Of a stretch of 64,000 bases of DNA, positions 36,114 through 45,846 are shown piece by piece. The notes under the pieces are model-generated. The model was given only the letters and a program-made list of their open reading frames with translations. It was not told the origin of the DNA and did not search any database. Source of the DNA: Gallibacterium melopsittaci (GTDB lineage Bacteria > Pseudomonadota > Gammaproteobacteria > Enterobacterales > Pasteurellaceae); assembly GCF_042433085.1 (NCBI RefSeq), contig NZ_JBHLWA010000013.1:1-64000 (forward strand), in the 5' to 3' direction. A program made the translations under genes and the position numbers. Positions within the stretch are counted from its first letter, which is position 1; the number at the start of each line of letters is the position of its first letter.

Positions 36114-39100
36114 TTATTGTTCTTCAATAGCCATAAGTGTTGCATTACCACCTGCGGCTGCAATATTTTCACTACGCGAAAATTCATGATATAACAAGGT
36201 TAAATCTTGTGTTTTTGTCCAATCATATAAACATAAAATGGCTGGATTCTTTTTTGCTAAAGATTGCCGTTTTGCCAGACTCACTGGGGACACAAATACT
36301 GCTTTCTGATAGTATTGTCCTTCAATACGACGTTCTACATCAGGTAAATCCTGTTCTAATAATGGGTTATCACTTTCCACAACAACCTTAAACCCTGATT
36401 GTTGTAAGTTCCGATAGGCAGCAAGTAATTGCGTAATATCATTACCAAGTAATAAAATACTTGTTGTTCTATAATCAATACTATTTAATTCACCAGTGAT
36501 ACTTGGCAAGACTTTTGGTCTTTCTGCCAACGAAGAATAATATTGGTTAGTTTTCGTTAAACGTTGCACATAAAGTTCACCTCCCGCTTTTGGACCTGTT
36601 CCTGATAAACCATGACCACCAAACGGTTGTACTCCTACTACAGCACCTACAATATTACGATTAATATAGAAATTACCACACTGTAAGTTTTCTTCGACAA
36701 ACTTCACAGTACGTTGAATTCGGCTATGACATCCGCCTGTTAATGCATATCCTTTCGCATTTACTTCAGATAATAAACGTGGTAATGATTGCACTTTATA
36801 ACGAACAAAATGGAGAATTGGTCCAAATACTTCATGAGTAATTTGATCAAGTGAACCTACTTCATAAATAGACGGTGCAACAAAATGTCCACTTGTTGGT
36901 GTAGTTAATTCTAAATAACGACGAGAGATTTTACGGACAGATTCTTGATAATCAAGTAATTTTTGTTTCGCTTCTGCATCAATCACTGGTCCAATATCAG
37001 TATTCAAATACGCTGGATTACCTAATACTAACTCTTGCATCGCTTCTGTTAACATTTCATACAAACGATCGGCAATGTCTTCTTGAACCAACAAAATACG
37101 TAAAGCAGAACAACGTTGTCCAGCAGAATCAAAAGCTGAACTTAATACATCGGTAATCACTTGTTCCAATAAAGCAGATGAATCCACCACCATTACATTC
37201 ATTCCACCAGTTTCAGCAATCAAGACAGGTTGATCTTCCCGAGAAATTAATTGTTTATTTATTAACTGTGCTACTTCGGTCGAACCAGTAAACATTACCG
37301 CATTGAATGGTTGTGCGACTAATGTCGCACCGAGTTCTCCAGCCCCTAACGTTAATTGCAAGGCATTTTGAGGCACTCCAGCTTGATGTAAGAGATGCAC
37401 AGCATAATATGCAATTAATGATGTTTGTTCTGCTGGTTTGGCTACCACACTATTCCCTGCTGCTAATGCAGCCACAACTTGACCAGTAAAAATAGCTAAT
37501 GGGAAATTCCATGGTGAAATACAAAGAACAACTCCCAATGGTTCAGCTAATGCCTTTTTATCTTCTAATAAACGGATCTGTTCTGCGTAATAGCGTAAAA
37601 AATCAACTGCTTCTCTAAGTTCACCAATTGCATTCGGCAGTGTTTTTCCAGCTTCTTCAATCGCTAATTTAATTAATAAGCCAAAATTTTCTTCATACAA
37701 ATCTGCTGCTTTTTCAAGAATGATAGCACGTTCTGTAACTGACTTTTGTCGCCAATCACTATTTTTCGCAGCCTGAAATACCTCTGCTACTGATTCCACT
37801 GCCATAAAATCTACTTTAGCTAATCGTTGATCTAACTGTGCTGGATTAATAACTTGAGATTGTTTCTCTGTCATTACATTCACTGTACATAAAGAAGCTA
37901 TATCTGAATAGCTAGCTTGATTCAACGCTATCTCTAAACGCAATAGAGCTGTTTCATCATTCAAGTTAAAACCAACTGAATTTTGGCGAGTTGCAAATAA
38001 ATTGCGAGGTAATTTAATCGCTTTATTTGGTTCTCCTTGAAAACGAGTAAATTTCTTCCATGGAGCCTCAATTAATTGCTCAATTGAAATATTTGGATCA
38101 ACTAATTGATGTACAAAAGATGAATTTGCACCATTTTCTAATAATCGGCGTACTAGATAAGCAAGTAATGTTTGATGTGTTCCAACTGGAGCATAAACCC
38201 TAACTCGGCGGTTAAATTGATGAGCACCAACAACATTATCGTAAAGTGTTTCTCCCATACCATGCAAACATTGAAACTCAAACTCTTTTCCTTTTCCTAA
38301 TTCAGCAATAGTTGCGAGCGTTTGAACATTATGTGTTGCAAATTGAGGATAGATTACATCCTGTGCGGCTAATAATTTTTGTGCACAGCTTAAATAGGAA
38401 ATATCGGTATGTACTTTTCGAGTATAGAGTGGAAATCCCTCTACACCTTCTGTTTGAGCCCATTTAATTTCACTATCCCAATATGCACCTTTTACTAAAC
38501 GCACCATCATTTTGCGTTGATAACGGCGATTCATTTCAATGATGTAATCCAATACATATGGACAACGTTTTGAATAGGCTTGAACAACAAATCCAATTCC
38601 ATCAAACTCCATTAAATCTGGATCTTGTAATAATCTTTCTAATAGATCTAATGAAATTTCTAAACGTGATGCTTCTTCCGCATCAATATTTAAGCCAATA
38701 TTATATTGTTTAGCTAATACAAATAGCTGTTTTAAACGAGGATATAATTCCTCCATTACACGGTGTTGTTGAGAACGAGAATATCGTGGGTGAATTGCGG
38801 ATAATTTTACTGAGACACCGTTAGAATCATATAAAGAGCCTCCTGCCGATTGATGTCCTACTGCATGAATTGCTTCAACATAATCTTGCAAATATTTATC
38901 AGCGTCTTGCATTGTCATCGCAGCTTCGCCAAGCATATCAAACGAAAAGCAATAACCTATTTTTTCACGCTCAACAATATTCTTTAAGGCTTTCTCCATA
39001 GTTTCGCCTGTGACAAATTGATCGCCAAGAATCCCCATTGCTTTTTCAATTGCTAACTTCATCATTGGTGCAGACAATTTAGCAAAGCTCTTCATTAATG

Positions 39101-39554
39101 CTGAGGATAATACTTCCTCACTCAATGCGGCACTAATTTTCCTCCCTAATAACAGACCATAACTGGCTGCATTAGTAAATAAAGAACTGGAACGTTTTAT
39201 ATGTGAACGCCAATTACCTAATTTCAGTTTGTCATTAATTAAAGCGTAACGTGTTTCTGCATCAGGAATACGCAACAATGCTTCCGCCAAACACATCAAT
39301 GCAATCCCTTCCTCACATCCTAAAGAAAATTCATGCATTAATGCATCAACACCATAATGATTCTGCTTCTTTGTTCGTATTTTCGTAATAAGCTGTTGTG
39401 CTACCTGACTAATTGACATTTCTTGTTCTGGTGAAAAATGAAGTGTTGCGACTAATTTTGCCACAGCTTCTTTTTCAGAACAGGCATAATTTTCACTAAT
39501 TAAACGGCGTAATTCAGATTTTTGACTTAAGTTATTCGCATATTGATATTGCAT
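36114..39554 (-). CDS. putA: Bifunctional proline dehydrogenase / glutamate-semialdehyde dehydrogenase PutA
   Basis: Oxidises proline to glutamate in two steps, passing electrons to the quinone pool. The FAD-dependent proline dehydrogenase barrel spans about residues 150-480 (SIKLSAIHPRYSRSQ-type segment, NIDAEEASRLEISLDLLE, RLVKGAYWDSEIK). The aldehyde dehydrogenase spans about 590-1040 (ISPWNFPLAIFTGQ, AETGGMN and catalytic Cys in GQRCSALR). At 1146 aa it is shorter than the E. coli protein: the N-terminal ribbon-helix-helix DNA-binding domain is absent and the C-terminal region is reduced. It cannot be a PutA-type autorepressor. Confidence 0.95.
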   Translation of the reverse strand: MQYQYANNLSQKSELRRLISENYACSEKEAVAKLVATLHFSPEQEMSISQVAQQLITKIRTKKQNHYGVDALMHEFSLGCEEGIALMCLAEALLRIPDAETRYALINDKLKLGNWRSHIKRSSSLFTNAASYGLLLGRKISAALSEEVLSSALMKSFAKLSAPMMKLAIEKAMGILGDQFVTGETMEKALKNIVEREKIGYCFSFDMLGEAAMTMQDADKYLQDYVEAIHAVGHQSAGGSLYDSNGVSVKLSAIHPRYSRSQQHRVMEELYPRLKQLFVLAKQYNIGLNIDAEEASRLEISLDLLERLLQDPDLMEFDGIGFVVQAYSKRCPYVLDYIIEMNRRYQRKMMVRLVKGAYWDSEIKWAQTEGVEGFPLYTRKVHTDISYLSCAQKLLAAQDVIYPQFATHNVQTLATIAELGKGKEFEFQCLHGMGETLYDNVVGAHQFNRRVRVYAPVGTHQTLLAYLVRRLLENGANSSFVHQLVDPNISIEQLIEAPWKKFTRFQGEPNKAIKLPRNLFATRQNSVGFNLNDETALLRLEIALNQASYSDIASLCTVNVMTEKQSQVINPAQLDQRLAKVDFMAVESVAEVFQAAKNSDWRQKSVTERAIILEKAADLYEENFGLLIKLAIEEAGKTLPNAIGELREAVDFLRYYAEQIRLLEDKKALAEPLGVVLCISPWNFPLAIFTGQVVAALAAGNSVVAKPAEQTSLIAYYAVHLLHQAGVPQNALQLTLGAGELGATLVAQPFNAVMFTGSTEVAQLINKQLISREDQPVLIAETGGMNVMVVDSSALLEQVITDVLSSAFDSAGQRCSALRILLVQEDIADRLYEMLTEAMQELVLGNPAYLNTDIGPVIDAEAKQKLLDYQESVRKISRRYLELTTPTSGHFVAPSIYEVGSLDQITHEVFGPILHFVRYKVQSLPRLLSEVNAKGYALTGGCHSRIQRTVKFVEENLQCGNFYINRNIVGAVVGVQPFGGHGLSGTGPKAGGELYVQRLTKTNQYYSSLAERPKVLPSITGELNSIDYRTTSILLLGNDITQLLAAYRNLQQSGFKVVVESDNPLLEQDLPDVERRIEGQYYQKAVFVSPVSLAKRQSLAKKNPAILCLYDWTKTQDLTLLYHEFSRSENIAAAGGNATLMAIEEQ

Positions 39555-39643
39555 TTTAGATATTACTCATGGATAGTTATCGGAAAGAAGTGGAGATAAG
39601 TGTAAAAGATTACCAAAAATAATAAATATTAATTTGTTAAACT

Positions 39644-39659
39644 TGTGATTTCTTTCAAA
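39644..39659. promoter_or_regulatory. CRP-like site upstream of putA
   Basis: TGTGATTTCTTTCAAA has a perfect left half-site and three of five bases of the right one, 90 bp upstream of the putA start. It may also influence the dpp direction. The match is partial. Confidence 0.35.
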
Positions 39660-39773
39660 AAAATAATTTAACATTTTAAAAACATAAATACAAATTTGAT
39701 AAAAAATGCTGCATTTCTCTATATAAAAAAACTCCTATTTCAACTCTCAACTTGTAGTGCACCACTACATATC

Positions 39774-40550
39774 ATTGAAAAAGTTGATACTAATCCTATT
39801 GGCACAGATCCATTCAAGCCCATTTTCTTACCAAAAAGATTCTTTAATTCGCATAAAGCATTTGATGATGATTGGGAAGACCAAACCAAAATTGCTCGTT
39901 TAGTATTTGCTATTACTCCTGATATCTCTGCCTATCATGCAAACTTGAAGAAAGGTGAATGCCAAGTAATGCCTTATCCAAATCCAGCTGATATTGCAAA
40001 AATGAAAAAAGATCCTAATCTTGTCGTGCATGAAAAAGATAGCTTTGAAAAAGGAGTTAGCAATGAACTTTGGGCTATGCTAGTTCCCCTCCCCATACAA
40101 CTTAAATGCTCATCGTATAACGAAAATGATTCAATCTGATTGGAAAAAGGTCAGTGTTGATACAAAAATTGTAAGTTATGATGGAATAAATACTTACAAC
40201 ATATGCGTAAAAGTAAAGACTCTACTGGTATGATGGGTTGGAGTGGTGATAATAGTGATCCTGATAACTCCTTTGGTACATTACTAATGTTGTACATCTA
40301 AAGAACAAGGTTCTAACTATACTAAATTCTGTTATGTACCATTTGATAAATTAATCCGTGAAGCAATGCAATCAAGTGATCACGCAAAATGTGTTAAACT
40401 TTATAAACAAGCTTTAGTGATTTTCAAAGAACAAATTCTTGGATTACAATTGCACACTCAACTATGTATGAGCCAGTATGTAAAGAGGGTAAAAACTATG
40501 TGATTAACCCACTAGGATTACACTCATTCTATGGCGTTGACTTAGAGTAA
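39774..40550 (+). pseudogene. dppA: dppA remnant, dipeptide-binding lipoprotein/periplasmic protein
   Basis: Fragments of a DppA-type binding protein occur in order across three frames: NPIGTDPFKP, CQVMPYPNPADIAKMKKDP, NELWAM, MIQSDW, MMGWSGDNSDPDN, KEQGSNYTKFCY, IAHSTMYEPV and a terminal NPLGLHSFYGVDLE with stop. The first third of the gene, including the signal peptide, is missing. About 80-90 codons are deleted near 40045-40060, and frameshifts are needed near 40098, 40200, 40287 and 40438. It is certainly non-functional. It lies 99 bp upstream of intact dppB, where the binding-protein gene should be. Confidence 0.92.
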
Positions 40551-40591
40551 TCTCAATAGCTATATTACATACTTCCTGATCACTATAATAA

Positions 40592-40622
40592 ATATTCTTG
40601 CCTTGTCCTATGGCAAGAATAT
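40592..40622 (+). promoter_or_regulatory. Hairpin between the dppA remnant and dppB
   Basis: ATATTCTTGCC and GGCAAGAATAT form an 11-bp perfect stem with a 9-base loop, 28 bp before dppB. It fits the common stem between a binding-protein gene and its permease gene and has outlived dppA. No T run follows. Confidence 0.6.
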
Positions 40623-40649
40623 CTTAATAATTAGCGAGCAAACAAATTT

Positions 40650-41660
40650 ATGTTTCGATTTATTTTTAAACGGGTAACCATGGTTATTCCAACTTTTATT
40701 GGTATTACCCTTTTAACTTTTGCCCTAATTCATCTTATTCCTGGAGATCCTATTGAAATAAGAATGGGCGAACGTGGGTTAAGTCCTGAAGTACATCAAC
40801 AAATGATGCATCAATTAGGTTTAGATAAATCTTTACCTGAGCAATATATTAATTATCTAAAAGGTATTGCTCATGGTGATTTTGGTACCTCATTTAAAAA
40901 TAATGTTCCTGTATTAGATGAATTTTTATCTCTCTTTCCAGCAACGATTGAGTTAGCCGTATTCGCAATTTTATTTGCAATTATTATTGGTATTCCTATT
41001 GGTATTCTAGCGGCAATCAAGCGAGGGTCTATTTTTGATCATTCCGTAATGGCTATCTCGCTGACCGGTTATTCTATGCCAATTTTCTGGTGGGGCTTAT
41101 TATTAATGTTGTTAGTTTCTGTGCAATGGAACCTTACACCTGTTTCAGGGCGAATAGATGCCGAATATTGGGTTGATTCAGTCACTGGATTTATGTTAAT
41201 TGATAGTTGGCTTTCTGGTGAACCTGGAGCATTTAAATCTGCTGTTATGCATCTCATTTTACCTTCTATCGTATTAGGAACGATTCCCTTAGCAGTCATT
41301 TCTCGTATGACTCGTTCTTCTATGTTAGAAGTTTTAGGAGAAGATTACATCCGTACTGCACGAGCCAAAGGCTTGTCATCTATGCGAGTTATCATTATTC
41401 ATGCATTACGCAATGCGTTAATTCCAGTTGTTACGGTTATCGGATTAATTGTCGGTCAATTATTATCTGGTGCAATTTTAACCGAAACAATATTTTCGTG
41501 GCCTGGCATTGGTAAATGGGTAATTGAAGCAATCCGTGCTCGTGATTATCCAGTAGTACAAAGTGCCGTACTCATTATTGCTACGATTATTATTGTTGTG
41601 AATTTATTGGTTGATCTCTTATATGGTGTGGTCAATCCTCGTATTAGACACCGTAAATAA
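40650..41660 (+). CDS. dppB: Dipeptide ABC transporter permease DppB
   Basis: Inner-membrane permease (336 aa, six or seven helices) of the dipeptide/haem-precursor importer. The N-terminal segment IPTFIGITLLTFALIHLIPGDP and the EAA loop near residue 220 (EDYIRTARAKGLSSMRVIIIHALRNA region) are typical. First intact gene of dppBCDF. No clear promoter of its own is visible, so read-through from the dppA relic may matter. Confidence 0.94.
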   Translation: MFRFIFKRVTMVIPTFIGITLLTFALIHLIPGDPIEIRMGERGLSPEVHQQMMHQLGLDKSLPEQYINYLKGIAHGDFGTSFKNNVPVLDEFLSLFPATIELAVFAILFAIIIGIPIGILAAIKRGSIFDHSVMAISLTGYSMPIFWWGLLLMLLVSVQWNLTPVSGRIDAEYWVDSVTGFMLIDSWLSGEPGAFKSAVMHLILPSIVLGTIPLAVISRMTRSSMLEVLGEDYIRTARAKGLSSMRVIIIHALRNALIPVVTVIGLIVGQLLSGAILTETIFSWPGIGKWVIEAIRARDYPVVQSAVLIIATIIIVVNLLVDLLYGVVNPRIRHRK

Positions 41661-41670
41661 GGATTAAAAT

Positions 41671-42561
41671 ATGTCGAATTCCGTTATTTCTGTTTCTACA
41701 CCACACACGCCATTACAAGAATTTTGGTTTAATTTTAGCCGCAATAAAGGTGCTGTGGTTGGTTTAGGCTATATCGTTATTATTTTTCTGATTAGTGTAT
41801 TTGCTGATGTCATTGCACCTCATGATCCTATCACACAAGTTAGAGATGCGTTCTTATTACCACCAGCTTGGATTGATGGTGGTACATGGAATCATATTCT
41901 TGGTACCGATGATGTTGGGCGAGATATTTTATCACGCTTAATTTATGGTGCACGTCTTTCTTTATTTATTGGCTTATTAGTGGTTTTTCTCTCTTTTATT
42001 TTCGGAATCACACTTGGCTTAATTGCAGGCTATTTTGGTGGCATACTCGATATTATCATTATGCGTATCATCGATATTATGCTAGCACTACCAAGTTTAT
42101 TATTGGCTATTGCGATTGTAGCAATCCTAGGACCATCATTATTAAATGCTTCCTTTGCAATTGCATTCGTATCATTACCGAGTTACGTCCGATTAACTCG
42201 TGCTTCCGTACTAAATGAGATTAATCGTGATTATGTTACATCTTCACGTGTCGCAGGTGCTGGCATTTTACGTTTAATGTTCATTACGATTTTGCCAAAT
42301 TGTCTAGCACCATTAATTGTACAAACCTCAATGGGCTTCTCTAATGCAATCTTAGATATGGCGGCACTTGGCTTCTTAGGTATTGGTGCTCAACCACCTA
42401 CACCAGAATGGGGTGCGATGTTAGCCGAAGCTTTACAATTCGTACAACGTGCTTGGTGGGTTGTTACCTTCCCAGGTTTAGCAATTTTATTTACAGTGCT
42501 TGCTTTTAACCTAATGGGTGATGGTTTACGCGATGCTCTTGATCCAAAATTAAAACAATAA
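41671..42561 (+). CDS. dppC: Dipeptide ABC transporter permease DppC
   Basis: Second permease of the importer, 296 aa with about six helices. A cytoplasmic N-terminal tail precedes the first helix (FWFNFSRNKGAVVG). It has GTDDVGRDILSRLIYGARLS and an EAA-type loop NRDYVTSSRVAGAG. It starts 10 bp after dppB with its own AAGGA-like site. It pairs with DppB to form the membrane pore. Confidence 0.94.
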   Translation: MSNSVISVSTPHTPLQEFWFNFSRNKGAVVGLGYIVIIFLISVFADVIAPHDPITQVRDAFLLPPAWIDGGTWNHILGTDDVGRDILSRLIYGARLSLFIGLLVVFLSFIFGITLGLIAGYFGGILDIIIMRIIDIMLALPSLLLAIAIVAILGPSLLNASFAIAFVSLPSYVRLTRASVLNEINRDYVTSSRVAGAGILRLMFITILPNCLAPLIVQTSMGFSNAILDMAALGFLGIGAQPPTPEWGAMLAEALQFVQRAWWVVTFPGLAILFTVLAFNLMGDGLRDALDPKLKQ

Positions 42562-42570
42562 GGAGCAATA

Positions 42571-43554
42571 ATGACACTTTTAACGGTAAATAATCTCTCT
42601 GTCCATTTTGGTGAAAAAAATAAACCTTTTAAAGCAGTTGATCATGTTAGCTATCAAGTTGAACAAGGTGAAGTACTAGGTATCGTAGGAGAATCTGGTT
42701 CAGGTAAATCTGTTAGTTCTCTTGCTATTATGGGATTAATTGATTTTCCAGGACGTGTATCCGCTGATAATCTGCAATTCGATGGGCAAGACCTACTCAC
42801 TCTTAATGAGAAACAAAAACAAAAATTAGTGGGCGCTGATGTTGCGATGATCTTCCAAGATCCAATAACTAGCTTAAATCCATGCTACACCGTTGGTTAT
42901 CAAATTATGGAAGCGTTAAAAGTCCATCAAGGTGGCAGTAAAAAAGCAAGACGAGAACGTACTATTGAATTATTGCGTATGGTAGGTATTCCTGCTCCTG
43001 AGTCCCGTTTAGATGTTTATCCTCATCAACTCTCTGGAGGAATGAGCCAACGGGTAATGATTGCAATGGCAATTGCTTGTAAACCAAAACTCTTAATCGC
43101 GGATGAACCTACAACCGCATTAGATGTAACTATTCAGGCTCAAATTATTGACTTGTTATTGGAATTGCAACAAAAAGAAAATATGGCCTTAATTCTGATT
43201 ACGCACGATCTTGCTTTAGTTGCCGAATCGGCACATAGAATTATTGTTATGTATGCAGGACAAGTGGTAGAAGAAGGATTAGCCGCAGATATTTTCCGCG
43301 AACCAAAACATCCTTATACACAAGCCTTATTACGCTCATTACCTGAATTTGCTGCTGGTAAATCACGTTTAGAATCACTACCTGGTGTTGTTCCAGGTAA
43401 ATACGATCGACCTCAAGGTTGTTTACTCAATCCACGCTGTCCATATGCAACCGATGAATGTCGTCAAACTGAACCTGTTTTACACCGCATTGGCAACCGT
43501 CAAGTCAAATGTCATATGCCATTAGATGCAGAAGGAAATCCACAACATGTCTGA
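42571..43554 (+). CDS. dppD: Dipeptide ABC transporter ATPase DppD
   Basis: One of two ATPases energising DppBC. The 327 aa contain Walker A GESGSGKS, LSGGMSQR, Walker B LLIADEPTTALD, and the C-terminal oligopeptide-transporter domain with cysteines (CLLNPRCPYATDEC) that often binds an iron-sulfur cluster. It begins 9 bp after dppC and overlaps dppF by eight bases. Confidence 0.95.
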   Translation: MTLLTVNNLSVHFGEKNKPFKAVDHVSYQVEQGEVLGIVGESGSGKSVSSLAIMGLIDFPGRVSADNLQFDGQDLLTLNEKQKQKLVGADVAMIFQDPITSLNPCYTVGYQIMEALKVHQGGSKKARRERTIELLRMVGIPAPESRLDVYPHQLSGGMSQRVMIAMAIACKPKLLIADEPTTALDVTIQAQIIDLLLELQQKENMALILITHDLALVAESAHRIIVMYAGQVVEEGLAADIFREPKHPYTQALLRSLPEFAAGKSRLESLPGVVPGKYDRPQGCLLNPRCPYATDECRQTEPVLHRIGNRQVKCHMPLDAEGNPQHV

Positions 43555-44545
43555 AGAAGCAATGATTTCAACTCAATCGTTACAAACACCACTATTAGAA
43601 GCGATTGATCTCAAAAAATATTATCCTGTAAAAAAAGGAATGTTTGCCCCTGTTCAATATGTCAAAGCATTAGATGGCGTTTCATTTAAGTTAGAACGAG
43701 GCAAAACCTTAGCTGTTGTAGGTGAATCTGGTTGTGGTAAATCAACTTTAGGGCGTTTGCTCACCATGATTGAATCGCCAACAGAAGGTGAACTTTATTA
43801 CCAAGGACAAAACTTTTTAGTCAAAGATAATGAAACTGTAAAATTACGTCGTCAAAAAATTCAAATTGTGTTTCAAAATCCGTATGCGTCACTTAATCCA
43901 CGCAAAAAAATTGGCACTATTTTGGAAGAACCTTTAAAAATTAATACCACACTAAATAAAGAAGAGCGTAAAGCAGCGGTATTAGCGATTATGGAAAAAG
44001 TGGGGTTGCGTGCTGAATTTTACGATCGTTATCCGCATATGTTCTCTGGTGGACAACGCCAACGGATTGCTATTGCTCGTGGTTTAATGTTAAATCCTGA
44101 CATTGTAGTTGCAGACGAACCTGTTTCTGCATTAGATGTCTCCGTTCGAGCACAAGTGTTAAATCTGATGATGGAATTACAAGAAAACCTAGGGTTATCT
44201 TATATTTTTATTTCACACGATCTATCAGTTGTTGAACATATTGCTGATGAAGTAATGGTGATGTATTTAGGACGTTGTGTAGAACAAGGAACAACCGAAC
44301 AGATCTTTGGAAATCCTCGTCATCCTTATACTAAAGCCTTGCTTTCTGCCACACCAAGACTTTCACCTGAACTAAGACGAGAACGAATTAAACTTTCAGG
44401 CGAATTACCAAGTCCATTAAATCCACCAAAAGGGTGTGCATTTAACGCTCGTTGTCAATTTGCGACTGATAAATGTCGTGAACAACAACCTGAACTAAAA
44501 ACATATCCTGACGGCGTTAAAATCGCCTGCTTTATGGTGGATTAA
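43547..44545 (+). CDS. dppF: Dipeptide ABC transporter ATPase DppF
   Basis: Second ATPase of the importer, 332 aa. Walker A is GESGCGKST, followed by FSGGQRQR and VVADEPVSALD, and the C-terminal cysteine-containing domain (CAFNARCQFATDKC). The ATG at 43547 (MSEEAMI) has AAGGA upstream inside dppD; a longer frame from 43526 has no such site. An intrinsic terminator ends the operon. Needs a binding protein supplied from elsewhere, because dppA here is broken. Confidence 0.95.
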   Translation: MSEEAMISTQSLQTPLLEAIDLKKYYPVKKGMFAPVQYVKALDGVSFKLERGKTLAVVGESGCGKSTLGRLLTMIESPTEGELYYQGQNFLVKDNETVKLRRQKIQIVFQNPYASLNPRKKIGTILEEPLKINTTLNKEERKAAVLAIMEKVGLRAEFYDRYPHMFSGGQRQRIAIARGLMLNPDIVVADEPVSALDVSVRAQVLNLMMELQENLGLSYIFISHDLSVVEHIADEVMVMYLGRCVEQGTTEQIFGNPRHPYTKALLSATPRLSPELRRERIKLSGELPSPLNPPKGCAFNARCQFATDKCREQQPELKTYPDGVKIACFMVD

Positions 44546-44557
44546 TCTTCTATGTTT

Positions 44558-44590
44558 AAAAGCTCGTTGTACAAAAAACAACGAGCTTTT
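44558..44590 (+). terminator. Terminator of the dpp operon
   Basis: AAAAGCTCGTTGT and ACAACGAGCTTTT form a 13-bp perfect stem with a 7-base A-rich loop, 13 bp after dppF. Confidence 0.88.
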
Positions 44591-44670
44591 ATCTACTTTC
44601 CTTGTCTTACTATTGAATAATATTTCTTGAGTTCTATAATAAGCCATCTTGATTTTTTGATGTTCTTACA

Positions 44671-45597
44671 ATGATCTCTAAACAATTTGCAAAAGGATTA
44701 ATGTTCGGCTGTATAGCCGCATTTTTTTATGGTTTAAATCCGCTTTTTACCTTACCGTTATACCAACTTGGTTTAACACCTGATGCAGTCCTATTCTATC
44801 GTTTTGGTGTTGCTAGTATCCTATTAGCAATCATTATGTATCAGCAAAAAATTTCCTTTAAACTCAACAAAAAAGAGTTTCTGACACTCTTATTGGTTGG
44901 CATAATTTTTGCATTTTCATCACTAACGCTTTTTATTAGTTATCAACTTATTGAAGCAGGTATCGCTTCAACCATCCTCTTTATTTATCCATTACTCGTG
45001 GCTGTTATTATGGTACTGTTCTTTCATGAACGCCTAAATCTGTTAACCATGTTAGCCATTACTTTAGTCATTTTGGGTGTTTCATTGTTATATCAAAATG
45101 ATAACGGTACTAATCTCAATCCTTTTGGTGTCTTGTTAGTATTTATTTCTGCATTAACTTATGCCATCTATATCATTGCAGTCGAACGTTCACCTTTACA
45201 CAATATTCCAGTACTCAAATTAACTTTTTATGGATTATTCTTTGGCTCATTAGTTTTCTTTATTCGTCTTGATTTTGGTACTGCATTACCAATAGATTTC
45301 TCACCAACTTTATTAGTTAATGTCTTAGGTTTGTCAGTCTTTACCACTATTTTCTCATTAGTCTTGATGAACCACTCCATTCAAATGATTGGGCCTACAA
45401 CAGCGTCTATTATTGGTGCATTAGAACCTATTACAGCGCTTTTAGTCGGTGTTGTAATCTTTAATGAACAAATGACAGCAAGAATATTTTTAGGAATTGT
45501 ACTGATTTTATCAGCAATCATCTTGACAGTTTCTGGTAAGGAAATTCTTCACTTTCTTTTTGGCGGACGACATCATCATTTCCGCTTTAGACACTAA
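44671..45597 (+). CDS. EamA/DMT-family transporter
   Basis: A 308-aa protein with ten hydrophobic helices arranged as two EamA repeats (about residues 10-140 and 155-290), the drug/metabolite transporter fold. Each repeat ends in a pattern such as FIYPLLVAVIMVLFFHERL and GALEPITALLVGVVIFNEQ. The substrate is not deducible; relatives export amino acids or other metabolites. The C-terminal tail is His-rich (GGRHHHFRFRH), which is slightly unusual. Confidence 0.85.
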   Translation: MISKQFAKGLMFGCIAAFFYGLNPLFTLPLYQLGLTPDAVLFYRFGVASILLAIIMYQQKISFKLNKKEFLTLLLVGIIFAFSSLTLFISYQLIEAGIASTILFIYPLLVAVIMVLFFHERLNLLTMLAITLVILGVSLLYQNDNGTNLNPFGVLLVFISALTYAIYIIAVERSPLHNIPVLKLTFYGLFFGSLVFFIRLDFGTALPIDFSPTLLVNVLGLSVFTTIFSLVLMNHSIQMIGPTTASIIGALEPITALLVGVVIFNEQMTARIFLGIVLILSAIILTVSGKEILHFLFGGRHHHFRFRH

Positions 45598-45603
45598 TAA
45601 AAA

Positions 45604-45629
45604 AGGGGAATATCAATTCATATTCCCCT
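45604..45629 (-). terminator. Terminator of the isc operon
   Basis: AGGGGAATAT and ATATTCCCCT form a 10-bp perfect stem with a 6-base loop. On the minus strand TTTTTT follows, 20 bp after the iscX stop. It can also serve the convergent EamA gene, though no T run follows on that side. Confidence 0.82.
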
Positions 45630-45648
45630 ACTCAATAACCATTTAAAT

Positions 45649-45843
45649 TTACTCAAACTCATCTAACCAACACAACAGAATGGCTTCTAAGATTCGTTCG
45701 TTTGATTTTTCTGGATCATCATCAAACTCTTCGATTTCACAGATCCAACGGTGCATATCCGTAAAACGAACTGTTTTAGGATCTAATTCTGGAAAACGAT
45801 CATATAGTGCTTCCGCAATTTGTTGTGCATCTTGCCATTTCAT
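45649..45843 (-). CDS. iscX: Fe-S cluster assembly protein IscX
   Basis: Small acidic protein (64 aa) that binds IscS and modulates cluster assembly. The sequence has the family features MKWQDAQQIAEALYDRFP, the RFTDMHRWI segment and an acidic C terminus. Last gene of the isc operon, 3 bp after fdx. Confidence 0.93.
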   Translation of the reverse strand: MKWQDAQQIAEALYDRFPELDPKTVRFTDMHRWICEIEEFDDDPEKSNERILEAILLCWLDEFE

Positions 45844-45846
45844 AAA

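Noticed and set aside
39696..40139. 147-codon frame taken as a small intact binding protein
   Set aside because: It is only one frame of the dppA relic. Its homology begins about 26 codons in, and it ends in a frameshift with dppA sequence continuing in other frames.
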